Shown: positions 39,727 through 46,531 of the stretch, one piece after another | Position numbering within the stretch: position 1 is the first letter of the stretch | Layout: each line of letters opens with the position of its first letter | Origin: Chloroflexota bacterium | Lineage (GTDB): Bacteria > Chloroflexota > Anaerolineae > Aggregatilineales > Aggregatilineaceae | Assembly: GCA_012729765.1 (NCBI GenBank) | Contig: JAAYCM010000108.1 | Location: 1-46,531, forward strand | Direction of reading: 5' to 3' | DNA: 46,531 bases | Made by a program: the position numbers and the translations under genes | Notes under the pieces: generated by a model | The model's database searches: none | What the model saw: the letters and a program-made list of their open reading frames with translations, nothing else | Told to the model about the DNA's origin: nothing

Positions 39727-40656
39727 CTAGGCCTGATCCGGCTCGTCGTCGTCTAGCAGCCGGCGCAGCTCGTCTTCCCACACCTCGTCCAGCGGGTTGA
39801 ACTGGACCTCGGTGAAATCGGCGGTCAGGCGCGCGAAGTAGTCGCGCACGCCAAGCTGCGGCTCGGAGCGGTCCAGCTCGTCGATCTTGGCGTCCACCAC
39901 TTCGAGCAGCCGCTCGCTCTTGCGCTCCAGATCGCTCAGGTCGAAGCGCGTCTTGAGCATGTAATTGATGCGGCGCATGATGCCCAGCCAGGCCATGAAG
40001 TCGTTTTCAATACGGATGCTGCTGCCGGTTTCGGCCAGCATCGAGAAGTCATAGGTGGGCACCATCGCGTACAGGCCCACATATTCGATCCCCTGCTCGC
40101 CCGCCCGGCGCGCGATATAGGAGCCGATGCTGGCCCCGCCGTGATAGTCGGAGAGCGACACGGCCAGCCCGCTGACTTCGTCCTGCATCTGCGGCAGGCT
40201 GTAGTTGGCCGAAATCATGCGCTCTTTGTTGTAGGGCAGCTCGCCATAGACGCCGCCCAGCCCCACGATACGCTTGACCCCCAGCGTGCGCACGATGTGA
40301 AACAGCGCGTTGGTATAACGCTCCATATCGAGGTGCGGCTCGTCGCCCAGGAAGATCAGGACGCCCTGCTTGCTGTCGCCGGTATAGAACAACTCGTTAC
40401 GCTGAATCTTGAGCGACTGCGGGTAGCCGTTCTCGAACTGCACCACAGGCCGCACCAGATCGTGCGTGCCCGGAATCTGGAACAGGTAGAAGCCGTCGGG
40501 GCGGATGGACCCGATACGCTGGGCGTGGGTGCGCTGGATCAGGTAGTGCGGCAGGCCGGACGAAACCGATCCCGCGTCTGCCCACTGGCGCCAACCGGCG
40601 ATCAGGTACATCTGCTGCGAGGCCGGTTGTTCCACAAATTCGACTGCATCCGCCAT
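39727..40656 (-). CDS. PAC2-family protein
   Basis: 309 residues, ATG 40656 with AAGGAGAAG upstream. The PAC2 fold is seen in MYLIAGWRQWADAGSVSSG, GVLIFLGDEPHLDMERYT, VKRIVGLGGVYGELPYNK and SDYHGGASIGSYIARRAGEQ. A helical acidic C-terminus (DEVWEDELRRLLDDDEP) follows. PAC2 proteins are related to proteasome assembly chaperones; the bacterial members have no settled function. No proteasome genes are adjacent. Confidence 0.88.
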   Translation of the reverse strand: MADAVEFVEQPASQQMYLIAGWRQWADAGSVSSGLPHYLIQRTHAQRIGSIRPDGFYLFQIPGTHDLVRPVVQFENGYPQSLKIQRNELFYTGDSKQGVLIFLGDEPHLDMERYTNALFHIVRTLGVKRIVGLGGVYGELPYNKERMISANYSLPQMQDEVSGLAVSLSDYHGGASIGSYIARRAGEQGIEYVGLYAMVPTYDFSMLAETGSSIRIENDFMAWLGIMRRINYMLKTRFDLSDLERKSERLLEVVDAKIDELDRSEPQLGVRDYFARLTADFTEVQFNPLDEVWEDELRRLLDDDEPDQA

Positions 40657-40733
40657 GCGCCCTTCTCCTTAATCGATGTGCCGTGTCGCTGGCCTCAGCC
40701 GGACGGCCCGGCTTGCCAACCTGACAGGGTTTC

Positions 40734-40753
40734 GCTAGTATATACATACTAGC
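40734..40753. promoter_or_regulatory. Operator-like palindrome in the PAC2-FAD oxidoreductase intergenic region
   Basis: GCTAGTAT, ATAC, ATACTAGC: perfect 8-bp arms around a 4-bp centre, AT-rich in otherwise GC-rich DNA. It is 78 bp before the PAC2 start and 194 bp before the FAD gene. A TATACT-like -10 for PAC2 lies inside it. Two more dyads, TTGGGCG/CGCCCAA (40841-40865) and CAGGCA/TGCCTG (40878-40892), lie on the FAD-gene side. Confidence 0.45.
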
Positions 40754-40946
40754 ACAGGATGCGATTCCCTAGCCAAGCCTCCCGTTTGCCCTCCTACCAA
40801 CCCCTTTGACGACGAACAGATGATCTCGTGATCTCAGCCTTTGGGCGCAGAAAGAATCCGCCCAAGGCACGATGTGTCAGGCAGTCTGCCTGTTGTATCG
40901 TGAGTAACGTTCAGCACCTACACGTATAGCAGCAAGGAGCGTTACC

Positions 40947-42365
40947 GTGGCTACTCTACCGTCCACCTCGATTATTCTGGACCAGGCGTCCCTCGACCGG
41001 CTGCAAGCGCGCGTACGTGGCCGCGTGCTCGGCCCTGCGGATGCCGGTTATGACGAGGCACATCGAACCTGGAATGTGACCGTGCAGCAGCACCCGGCGG
41101 TGATCGTGCTGGCCGAGAGCGCCACTGATGTCGCGCAAGCCGTGCGTTTTGCCGCTGAGATGGGCCTGGGCGTGGCGATCCAGTCTACCGGGCATGGCGT
41201 GGTGCGCCCCGCCGACAACAGTCTGCTGGTGATTACCTCGCGCATGCAGGGCGTGCGGATCGATGCTGAGGCGCAGACCGCCTGGGTCGAAGCCGGTGTG
41301 AAGTGGGGCGCGGTGCTCGAAAAGACGCAGGAAGTTGGCCTCGCGCCGCTGCTCGGCTCGTCGCCCGACGTGGGCGTGATCGGCTATACGCTGGCCGGCG
41401 GCTTTGGCTGGCTGGTGCGCAAGTATGGCCTGGCGATCGACAGCGTGCTCGCCTTCGAAGTCGTCACGGCGGATGGGCGTGTGCGGCGCGTCAGCGCCAC
41501 CGAAAACAGCGATCTGTTCTGGGCGCTGCGCGGCGGCGGTGGCAGCTTCGCCGTCGTGACCGGCATGGAGATCGAGCTTTACCCGGTAACGACCGTTTTC
41601 GGCGGCAACATCATCTATCCGGCAGCGCACGCCAAAGAAGTCATGACGCGCTACCGCGATTGGATCGCGACCGCGCCCGAAGAACTGACCTCGTCTATTG
41701 TGCTGATGAACGTGCCGCCGCTGCCCAACATGCCGGAGTTCCTGCGCGGGCAGTCGGTGGTCATGGTGCGCGGGCTGTACAGCGGCCCGATCGAGCAGGC
41801 CGAGGAAATCTTCCGCGTGTGGCAGGACGGCCCGGAACCGCTCGCGAACCTGATGCACCCGATGCCCTTCAGCGAGGTTGCCAGCGTCAGCAACGACCCG
41901 CGCGACCCGATGCCGAGCTTCCACACCGGCGGCTGGCTGAACGCGCTGGACGACGCGACCATCGATACCCTGATCCGCTTCGGCCTGTCCGTCAACGGCT
42001 CGTCGCCGCTGGTCCTGACCGAGGTCCGGCACGTGGGCGGGGCGATGGCGCGTGCCGACCGTAACAGCACCGCCTTTGGACACCGCGACGACTCGTTGCT
42101 GCTGGCCATGCTGGCTGCGGCTCCCAGCCCGGAAGTCTACCAGCTTCTCCACCAATATACTGAGGAGTTCAAGCGCGAGCTGGCTCCGCAGCTGGCCGAC
42201 CACCTGTATCTCAACTTCGCCGAGGGCGCGGAAGCCCGTGCGCGCACCCGCGACGGCTATCCGCCGGAAGCCTTCGAGCGGCTGGTGGCGCTCAAGGCGC
42301 AGTACGACCCGGACAACCTGTTCCAGTACGCCTTCAATTTCCCCACGGTGGACCGCGCCGGGTAG
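40947..42365 (+). CDS. FAD-dependent oxidoreductase, PCMH/BBE type
   Basis: 472 residues starting at GTG 40947 with AAGGAGCG upstream. The FAD-binding PCMH domain has VIVLAESATDVAQAVRFAAE and STGHGVV, where His83 is the expected covalent FAD ligand. GSSPDVGVIGYTLAGGFGWL follows; Ser stands where bicovalent enzymes have Cys, so flavin attachment is probably single. The BBE C-terminus is YLNFAEGAEARARTRDGYPP and KAQYDPDNLFQYAFNFP. It probably oxidises a sugar, alcohol or alkaloid-like substrate with oxygen. Own terminator follows. Confidence 0.9.
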   Translation: MATLPSTSIILDQASLDRLQARVRGRVLGPADAGYDEAHRTWNVTVQQHPAVIVLAESATDVAQAVRFAAEMGLGVAIQSTGHGVVRPADNSLLVITSRMQGVRIDAEAQTAWVEAGVKWGAVLEKTQEVGLAPLLGSSPDVGVIGYTLAGGFGWLVRKYGLAIDSVLAFEVVTADGRVRRVSATENSDLFWALRGGGGSFAVVTGMEIELYPVTTVFGGNIIYPAAHAKEVMTRYRDWIATAPEELTSSIVLMNVPPLPNMPEFLRGQSVVMVRGLYSGPIEQAEEIFRVWQDGPEPLANLMHPMPFSEVASVSNDPRDPMPSFHTGGWLNALDDATIDTLIRFGLSVNGSSPLVLTEVRHVGGAMARADRNSTAFGHRDDSLLLAMLAAAPSPEVYQLLHQYTEEFKRELAPQLADHLYLNFAEGAEARARTRDGYPPEAFERLVALKAQYDPDNLFQYAFNFPTVDRAG

Positions 42366-42396
42366 AACCTGACGCCTCTCCATCGTCTCAATGCAG

Positions 42397-42438
42397 CGGC
42401 TCGCCCTGGGATCACCATTCCGGGGCGAGCCGTCTTTT
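42397..42438 (+). terminator. Rho-independent terminator of the FAD oxidoreductase gene
   Basis: CGGCTCGCCC (42397-42406) pairs perfectly with GGGCGAGCCG (42423-42432), 16-nt loop, followed by TCTTTT. Confidence 0.9.
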
Positions 42439-42463
42439 GGATTGCGGATGAATAGGGTGGGCG

Positions 42464-43954
42464 CTACGGCGTGCCGCTGAGGACCTGGCGCACGGCGGCC
42501 TGCCAGCCCGCGTAATAATCCTCGGCGAGCAGCACGTCCATCTGCGGCTCGTAATCGACGAAGGTATGCGGCAGCCGCTCCAGATCGTCTAGTGTGTCGT
42601 AAAGGCCCATGCCGAGCGCGCCGGAGAGCACCGCGCCGAGCGCCGAAAGCTCCGGCAGGCTCGATGCGCGCAGCGTGTACTGTGTGATGTCGGCGGTGAA
42701 CTGCATCAGGAAACGGTTGCTGACCGCGCCGCCGTCACCGTGCATCAGGCGCAGCGCCAGACCGGCCTCGCCCGCCATCAGGCCCAGCACGTCGCGCACC
42801 TGGTACGCGATCGACTCCAGCGCCGCGCGGGCGATATGGCTGCGGGTCGAGCCGGGCGTCAGCCCTACAATCGCGCCTTTGACATCCGCCCGCCAGTAGG
42901 GGGCGCTCAGCCCCACGAACGCTGGGACGAGGTAGACGCCGTCATTGTCGGGGATCGAGCGGGCCAGCACCTCGGTTTCAGCCGCCGACTCGATCAGCTT
43001 GAGCTGGTCGCGCAGCCAGGCGACGGTCGCCCCGGTGAAGTTGATGATCCCCTCGAAGGCATAGACCGGCTGGCCCTGATACACCCAGCCGATGGTGGTC
43101 ACGATGCCGTTCTCGGAGAGCAGCATCTCGTGCCCGACGTTGAGCAGCACCGATGACCCGGTCCCAAACGTGACCTTCGCCATGCCGGGCTGGAAGCAGC
43201 GCTCGGCGAACAGCGCCGCCTGCGAGTCGCCCATCACGCCGCAGATCGGGACCGGCTGCGGCAGCAGGCCGTCGAGATCGGTTTCACCATAGCTCGCGCT
43301 GCTCTCGCGCACTTCGGGCAGCGCGAAAACCGGCACGTCGAACAGCGCGCACAGGGATTCGTCCCAGCACAGGTCGCGGATGTTATAGAGCAGTGTGCGC
43401 GAGGCGTTGGTGTGATCGGTGGCAAAGACCGCACCGCGTGTCAGGCGGTAGACCAGGTAGCTGTCAATCGTGCCGATCAGCGCCTCGCCCGCCCACACCC
43501 TGCGGCGAATTTCCGGCTCGTGCGCGAAGAGCCATTTCAGCTTCGAGGCCGGAAAGTAGGTATCGATTTTCAGGCCGGTCGCGCGCTGGACCTGCGGCCC
43601 GTGCCCGGCCTCGACCAGCTCGGCGCAGGCCGCGTCCCCCCGGCGGCACTGCCACACGATGGCGTGATAGAGCGGCTGGCCGGTGCCCTTCTCGAAAACG
43701 ACAATCGTCTCGCGCTGGTTGGTGATGCTCAGACACAGCAGATCGTCGCGCTGGCCGGGATTCTGTTCCAGCAGTGCGGCGCAGACCTGCCGGACATTCT
43801 GGTAAATCTCTTCGGCGTCGTGCTCGACCCAGCCCGGCTGCGGATAATACTGGCGGTGATCGCGCGCGGTCTTGGCGATCAGTTCACCGGCGGGGCTGAA
43901 GAGCAGCGCCTTGGTCGCGGAAGTGCTTTGATCGAGTGCCAGGATGGTGCTCAT
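42464..43954 (-). CDS. FGGY carbohydrate kinase, glycerol-kinase-like
   Basis: 496 residues. N-terminal LALDQSTSATKALLF and YPQPGWVEHDAEEIY, central SITNQRETIVVFEKGTGQPL and IVWQCRR, and C-terminal DGVYLVPAFVGLSAPYWRAD follow the GlpK pattern. The glycerol-site residues of GlpK appear conserved (R81, E82, Y133, D243). Divergences from GlpK are DQSTSATK for DQGTTSSR and GDSQAA for GDQQAA. In this operon with a split transketolase and RbsD-like mutarotase, it may phosphorylate a short or branched ketose, a tetritol or dihydroxyacetone rather than glycerol. It begins 4 bp after the transketolase gene. Confidence 0.88.
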   Translation of the reverse strand: MSTILALDQSTSATKALLFSPAGELIAKTARDHRQYYPQPGWVEHDAEEIYQNVRQVCAALLEQNPGQRDDLLCLSITNQRETIVVFEKGTGQPLYHAIVWQCRRGDAACAELVEAGHGPQVQRATGLKIDTYFPASKLKWLFAHEPEIRRRVWAGEALIGTIDSYLVYRLTRGAVFATDHTNASRTLLYNIRDLCWDESLCALFDVPVFALPEVRESSASYGETDLDGLLPQPVPICGVMGDSQAALFAERCFQPGMAKVTFGTGSSVLLNVGHEMLLSENGIVTTIGWVYQGQPVYAFEGIINFTGATVAWLRDQLKLIESAAETEVLARSIPDNDGVYLVPAFVGLSAPYWRADVKGAIVGLTPGSTRSHIARAALESIAYQVRDVLGLMAGEAGLALRLMHGDGGAVSNRFLMQFTADITQYTLRASSLPELSALGAVLSGALGMGLYDTLDDLERLPHTFVDYEPQMDVLLAEDYYAGWQAAVRQVLSGTP

Positions 43955-43958
43955 ACGC

Positions 43959-44900
43959 TTAACTCGAGTTGGAGCAATGCCGGGCCGTGCTCGCCAGCCC
44001 TTCTGGCGTGATGCCGTAGTGCGCGAAAATCTCGGCCTGGCTGCCGGTTACGGTATATTCGTCGGGAATGGCGACAATCTTAAAGGCCGTGCGGATGCCG
44101 TGCTGGATCAGGACTGCCGCGCACGCTTCGCCCAGGCCGCCGTAGACGCTGTGTTCCTCGACCGTGATCACGGCTTTGGAGCGCTGCGCCACGTCGAGCA
44201 GGGCAGCGGTGTCCAGCGGCTTGATAGTGTGCATACTCAGCACGCCCGCCGAAACGCCCTGCATACCGAGAATCTGGCTGGCTTGCAGCGCCGGCGCGAC
44301 CGTTTCCCCGGTGGCGATCAGCGTCACATCGGAGCCGGTCGCCAGCGGGATCGCCCTGCCGATCTCGAAGGGTGTGCCCTCAGCGTGCAGGTGCGGCATC
44401 GGCTTCTTGCCGAAGCGCAGATAGACCGGGCGCCCGGCGTGATAAGCCGCCGTGATCGCGGCCTGCGTCTCGAAATTGTCCGCCGGGGCGACGATCGCCA
44501 GGTTGTGGATCGCGCGCAGGGCGGCGAAGTCGTGCAGCGAGTGGTGCGTTGAGCCGAGCGCGCCATAGCTCACCCCGGCGCTGATCCCAACCAGCCTGAC
44601 CGGTTGATCAGAATAGGCCACGTCGTTCTTGATCTGCTCCAGCGAGCGCGCCGTCAGGAAGCACGCCGGCGACACGGCAAAGACCTTCTTGCCCGCCGCC
44701 GCCAGCCCCGCCGAGATGCCGACGAGATTCTGCTCGGCGATGCCCACTTCCACGATCTGATCGGGGAGCGTCTGGGCGAACGGGGCCAGCTTGCCCGACC
44801 CGCGCGAGTCGCTGGTGACGACCAGCAGATCGCGGTCCTGCTGCCCCAGGGCGATCAAGGTATCGGCAAACGCTTCGAGATTCGGTTTCCCCAGTTCCAT
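43959..44900 (-). CDS. Transketolase, C-terminal subunit
   Basis: 313 residues from ATG 44900, overlapping the stop of the N-subunit gene by one base (TGATG); a GTG at 44903 is an alternative. It contains the pyrimidine-binding domain (VVTSDSRGSGKL, FPQ-less variant DQIVEVGIAEQNLVGISAGL, with the catalytic Glu) and the C-terminal domain (VTLIATGETVAPALQASQIL, VITVEEHSVYGGLGEACA). Split transketolases of this type use ThDP to move two-carbon units, and occur in catabolic clusters for unusual sugars. Confidence 0.92.
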   Translation of the reverse strand: MELGKPNLEAFADTLIALGQQDRDLLVVTSDSRGSGKLAPFAQTLPDQIVEVGIAEQNLVGISAGLAAAGKKVFAVSPACFLTARSLEQIKNDVAYSDQPVRLVGISAGVSYGALGSTHHSLHDFAALRAIHNLAIVAPADNFETQAAITAAYHAGRPVYLRFGKKPMPHLHAEGTPFEIGRAIPLATGSDVTLIATGETVAPALQASQILGMQGVSAGVLSMHTIKPLDTAALLDVAQRSKAVITVEEHSVYGGLGEACAAVLIQHGIRTAFKIVAIPDEYTVTGSQAEIFAHYGITPEGLASTARHCSNSS

Positions 44901-45736
44901 CACGCCATCACCTTCAATTCACGCTCGGCCTGTTCCAGTTCGGCCAGGGCGCGGGCCAATTCGTCGTCGGTGGGCACCCGGTGATGCCACTTGATCTGGT
45001 TCTCGATGAAGCTCACGCCCTTGCCCTTGACCGTCTGCGCCAGGATGAGATTGGGCTTGCCCGGCTCGAAGGGCACCTGTTCGAACATACGCACCAGGGC
45101 GGCGATGTCGTTGCCATCGCAGCTGCGCACGGCGTAGCCGAACGCCAGGAACTTGTCTTCCAATGATTCCAGGGCGACGACCTGCTCGGTCGGGCCGGTG
45201 ATCTGCAAGCCGTTGCGGTCCACGATGACGACCAGGTTATCGAGCCGGTAGTGGGCGGCGGTCATCGACGCTTCCCAACTGGAGCCTTCGGTTAGCTCGC
45301 CGTCGCCCAGCAGGGTAAACACGCGATAGGGGCGACCATCCTGTTTGGCGGCGAGCGCCAGACCCACCGCAACCGACAGGCCATGACCGAGCGCGCCGGT
45401 ATTCTGCTCGATACCGTTCACCTTGCGGGTCGGGTGCCCGATGAAGTGCGACTGGTACTGGTTGAGCGTGTCGAGCGCTTCGACCGGGTAGAAGCCGCGA
45501 TCGGCCAGCACGGTATAGAGCGCTTCGACCGAGTGCCCCTTGCTCTGGATGTAGCGGTCGCGGTTCGGGTCGTCGAAGTTTTCCGGCGAGACATCCATCA
45601 CGTGGTTGTAGAGCACATTGAGGATGTCGGTGCACGAGAGGCTGCCGCCGGTGTGTCCCGCCTGAGCACGATGGATGATCCTCAGAATCGTCTTGCGGTA
45701 CTGCACCGACTTGAGCCGGAGTTCCAGTTCGGTCAT
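44900..45736 (-). CDS. Transketolase, N-terminal subunit
   Basis: 278 residues from ATG 45736, with AGGGAG spaced 10 nt upstream (ATG 45745 nearly abuts it). The ThDP diphosphate-binding motif is LLGDGELTEGSSWEASMTAA followed by NLVVIVDRNGLQ. RAQAGHTGGSLSCTDILNVLY, SKGHSVEALYTVLADRGFYP and the helix NTGALGHGLSVAVGLALAAK are typical. It must pair with the adjacent C-subunit. The gene is 33 bp downstream of rbsD-like. Confidence 0.93.
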   Translation of the reverse strand: MTELELRLKSVQYRKTILRIIHRAQAGHTGGSLSCTDILNVLYNHVMDVSPENFDDPNRDRYIQSKGHSVEALYTVLADRGFYPVEALDTLNQYQSHFIGHPTRKVNGIEQNTGALGHGLSVAVGLALAAKQDGRPYRVFTLLGDGELTEGSSWEASMTAAHYRLDNLVVIVDRNGLQITGPTEQVVALESLEDKFLAFGYAVRSCDGNDIAALVRMFEQVPFEPGKPNLILAQTVKGKGVSFIENQIKWHHRVPTDDELARALAELEQAERELKVMA

Positions 45737-45769
45737 GATGGCCATTCTCCCTGAATGGACAGTCGACGA

Positions 45770-46189
45770 TCAGGTGGGTTGGACCACACCGATCGTCAGC
45801 AAAATGCAGGCCCACGTGCGCTGCTCGCCGGTTGCGATCACCAGCGCGGTGTTGGGCGAGCGCGCCGCCTCGTAGAATGGGAAGCGCCCCAGTGTGCCGA
45901 TCTCGATGCCGGGCAGCAGCGCGCGATACTCGGCGAAGATCGGCGGCTCCGGCCCGCTGTCGGGCGTGATCGCCTGGGCCGCCTCGACCGGGATAGCCGT
46001 CGTCAGCACGCGCAGCACGTCCGTCACGCTGACCAACCCCGGCGCGAGATTGAGAAACACGCGTGCGGCATTGGGGTGCGAGCCGGTCGAGAACGGGTAA
46101 TTGCCATCGGCAATCAACACCTGCGAGCCGTGCCCGGCGGCTCCCAGCGCCCGCAAAATCTCAGGATGAAGCAGTTCCGAACGCAGCAT
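45770..46189 (-). CDS. RbsD/FucU-family sugar mutarotase
   Basis: 139 residues from ATG 46189 (AAAGGA upstream at a long spacing; an in-frame start at 46291 lies within a hairpin and is unlikely). LLHPEILRALGAAGHGSQVLIADGNYP supplies the conserved His and Asp of the RbsD/FucU pyranase/mutarotase fold. FYEAARSPNTALVIATGEQR closes it, with Tyr and the Arg characteristic of this fold. It converts cyclic sugar anomers or pyranose/furanose forms for uptake and phosphorylation. Position after a sugar-binding protein gene supports a role in carbohydrate uptake. Confidence 0.88.
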   Translation of the reverse strand: MLRSELLHPEILRALGAAGHGSQVLIADGNYPFSTGSHPNAARVFLNLAPGLVSVTDVLRVLTTAIPVEAAQAITPDSGPEPPIFAEYRALLPGIEIGTLGRFPFYEAARSPNTALVIATGEQRTWACILLTIGVVQPT

Positions 46190-46240
46190 TTTAGCTTCGG
46201 TCCTTTCGCAGATAGAGAAAAGCAGTAAGTAGGTTGGGCG

Positions 46241-46268
46241 GGCAGCCGGGATTGATCGCCCGGCTGCC
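46241..46268 (-). other. Intercistronic hairpin between sugar-binding protein and rbsD-like genes
   Basis: GGCAGCCGGG (46241-46250) pairs perfectly with CCCGGCTGCC (46259-46268) with an 8-nt loop. No T-tract follows on the minus strand. Such hairpins often protect the upstream binding-protein message and lower downstream expression. Confidence 0.6.
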
Positions 46269-46325
46269 GTTCCACGACAGCGCACGGTCATTCAGGCCGC
46301 GCGCCGGTTTCGTTCGAGGTCCTGA

Positions 46326-46531
46326 CTATTCCACCGGGGCGAAGTTGAAGTACTCGTCGACGTTCTCCTGGGTGATCAGGATGCAGTCGATCGAGATCTT
46401 CTCCTCTTCGGGCAGCTCGCCAGTCGTGATGTAGGTATGTGCCATGTCGACAGCCAGCGGGCCGAACTGAGCAACAGGCTGGAGCACGGTGGCGCTGATG
46501 GTGCCTTCCTTGATGGCGTCCATCACGTCCT
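46326..46531 (-). CDS. Sugar ABC transporter substrate-binding protein, C-terminal fragment
   Basis: The last 67 or so residues of a gene that enters from the right edge. DVMDAIKEGTISATVLQPVAQ and AVDMAHTYITTGELPEEE match the C-terminal lobe of RbsB-type (periplasmic-binding protein 4) sugar receptors. The stop (46326) is 136 bp before rbsD-like, in the same direction. It would capture the sugar used by the RbsD, transketolase and kinase genes. Substrate is unknown. Confidence 0.8.
   Translation of the reverse strand, partial: DVMDAIKEGTISATVLQPVAQFGPLAVDMAHTYITTGELPEEEKISIDCILITQENVDEYFNFAPVE

Noticed and set aside
40956..42383. Long open frame antisense to the FAD oxidoreductase gene
   Set aside because: Composition (His/Arg/Gln/Gly-rich) and exact antisense register fit a GC-bias shadow of the real gene, which has clear family motifs.
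1..46531. tRNA, rRNA or CRISPR genes
   Set aside because: I saw no cloverleaf-compatible intergenic segment, no rRNA-like sequence and no regularly spaced repeats; a covariance-model scan would be decisive.

Overview
The window is GC-rich chromosomal DNA with densely packed genes, many start/stop overlaps and clear Shine-Dalgarno sites. It contains rpsB-tsf-pyrH, a short 201-residue EF-Ts, many environmental housekeeping families, and a phage-tail-like locus driven by a SARP/BTAD regulator. Together these suggest a Chloroflexota bacterium, perhaps Anaerolineae-like. That taxonomy is inference from gene content and style; no rRNA is present to test it.

Region 1 (1-15311, all minus strand) is the accessory highlight: an extracellular contractile injection system (eCIS; Afp/PVC-like) running off the left edge. 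In transcription order it has a SARP/BTAD regulator, a 79-residue small protein, an Afp15-like AAA+ ATPase, a 955-residue effector (DUF4157 domain, membrane helices, Pro/Ala-rich linker, PD-(D/E)xK-like nuclease tail), a DUF4255 tail-terminator protein, sheath, tube, tail-assembly protein, DUF6760 protein, a proline-rich unknown, a LysM hub protein, gpD-like hub, gpV-like spike, PAAR tip, gp25 and the start of a baseplate-J protein. Almost all neighbours overlap or lie within a few bases. The tail-assembly gene ends on an in-frame G GGG GGG heptamer, followed after 5 nt by a two-helix hairpin. A -1 shift there would fuse it to DUF6760, giving a textbook-looking programmed frameshift signal analogous to phage tail-assembly chaperones. 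No tail fibre or tape measure gene is inside the window.

Region 2 (15.4-30.5 kb) is mixed housekeeping: a TSUP permease, a sugar epimerase and a PMI-like cupin, a DUF89/ARMT1-type phosphatase, an AraC/GyrI pair, TrmO, a DinB-TPR fusion, a ferredoxin, a GT4 glycosyltransferase, a HAD hydrolase, a P-loop kinase, a nitrilase-superfamily enzyme, a lipoprotein, a NUDIX enzyme, GatC and a degenerate receiver/GGDEF protein. Region 3 (29.7-32.3 kb) is the translation block pyrH, tsf, rpsB, with a good promoter, a rho-independent terminator and an unusual poly-Asp tail on S2.

Region 4 (32.3-40.7 kb) carries an MMPL exporter with its TetR regulator, a DinB-like protein, two tandem Doc/Fic toxin-like genes with no visible antitoxin, a lactate permease, MsrA and a PAC2 protein. 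Region 5 (40.9-46.5 kb) has a BBE-type FAD oxidoreductase and a carbohydrate operon (sugar-binding protein, RbsD/FucU, split transketolase, glycerol-kinase-like FGGY kinase) that continues off the right edge. A short palindromic repeat with a GAGGCTTGCCTC-type core recurs in intergenic gaps at about 16.2, 17.2, 26.7 and 39.0 kb.
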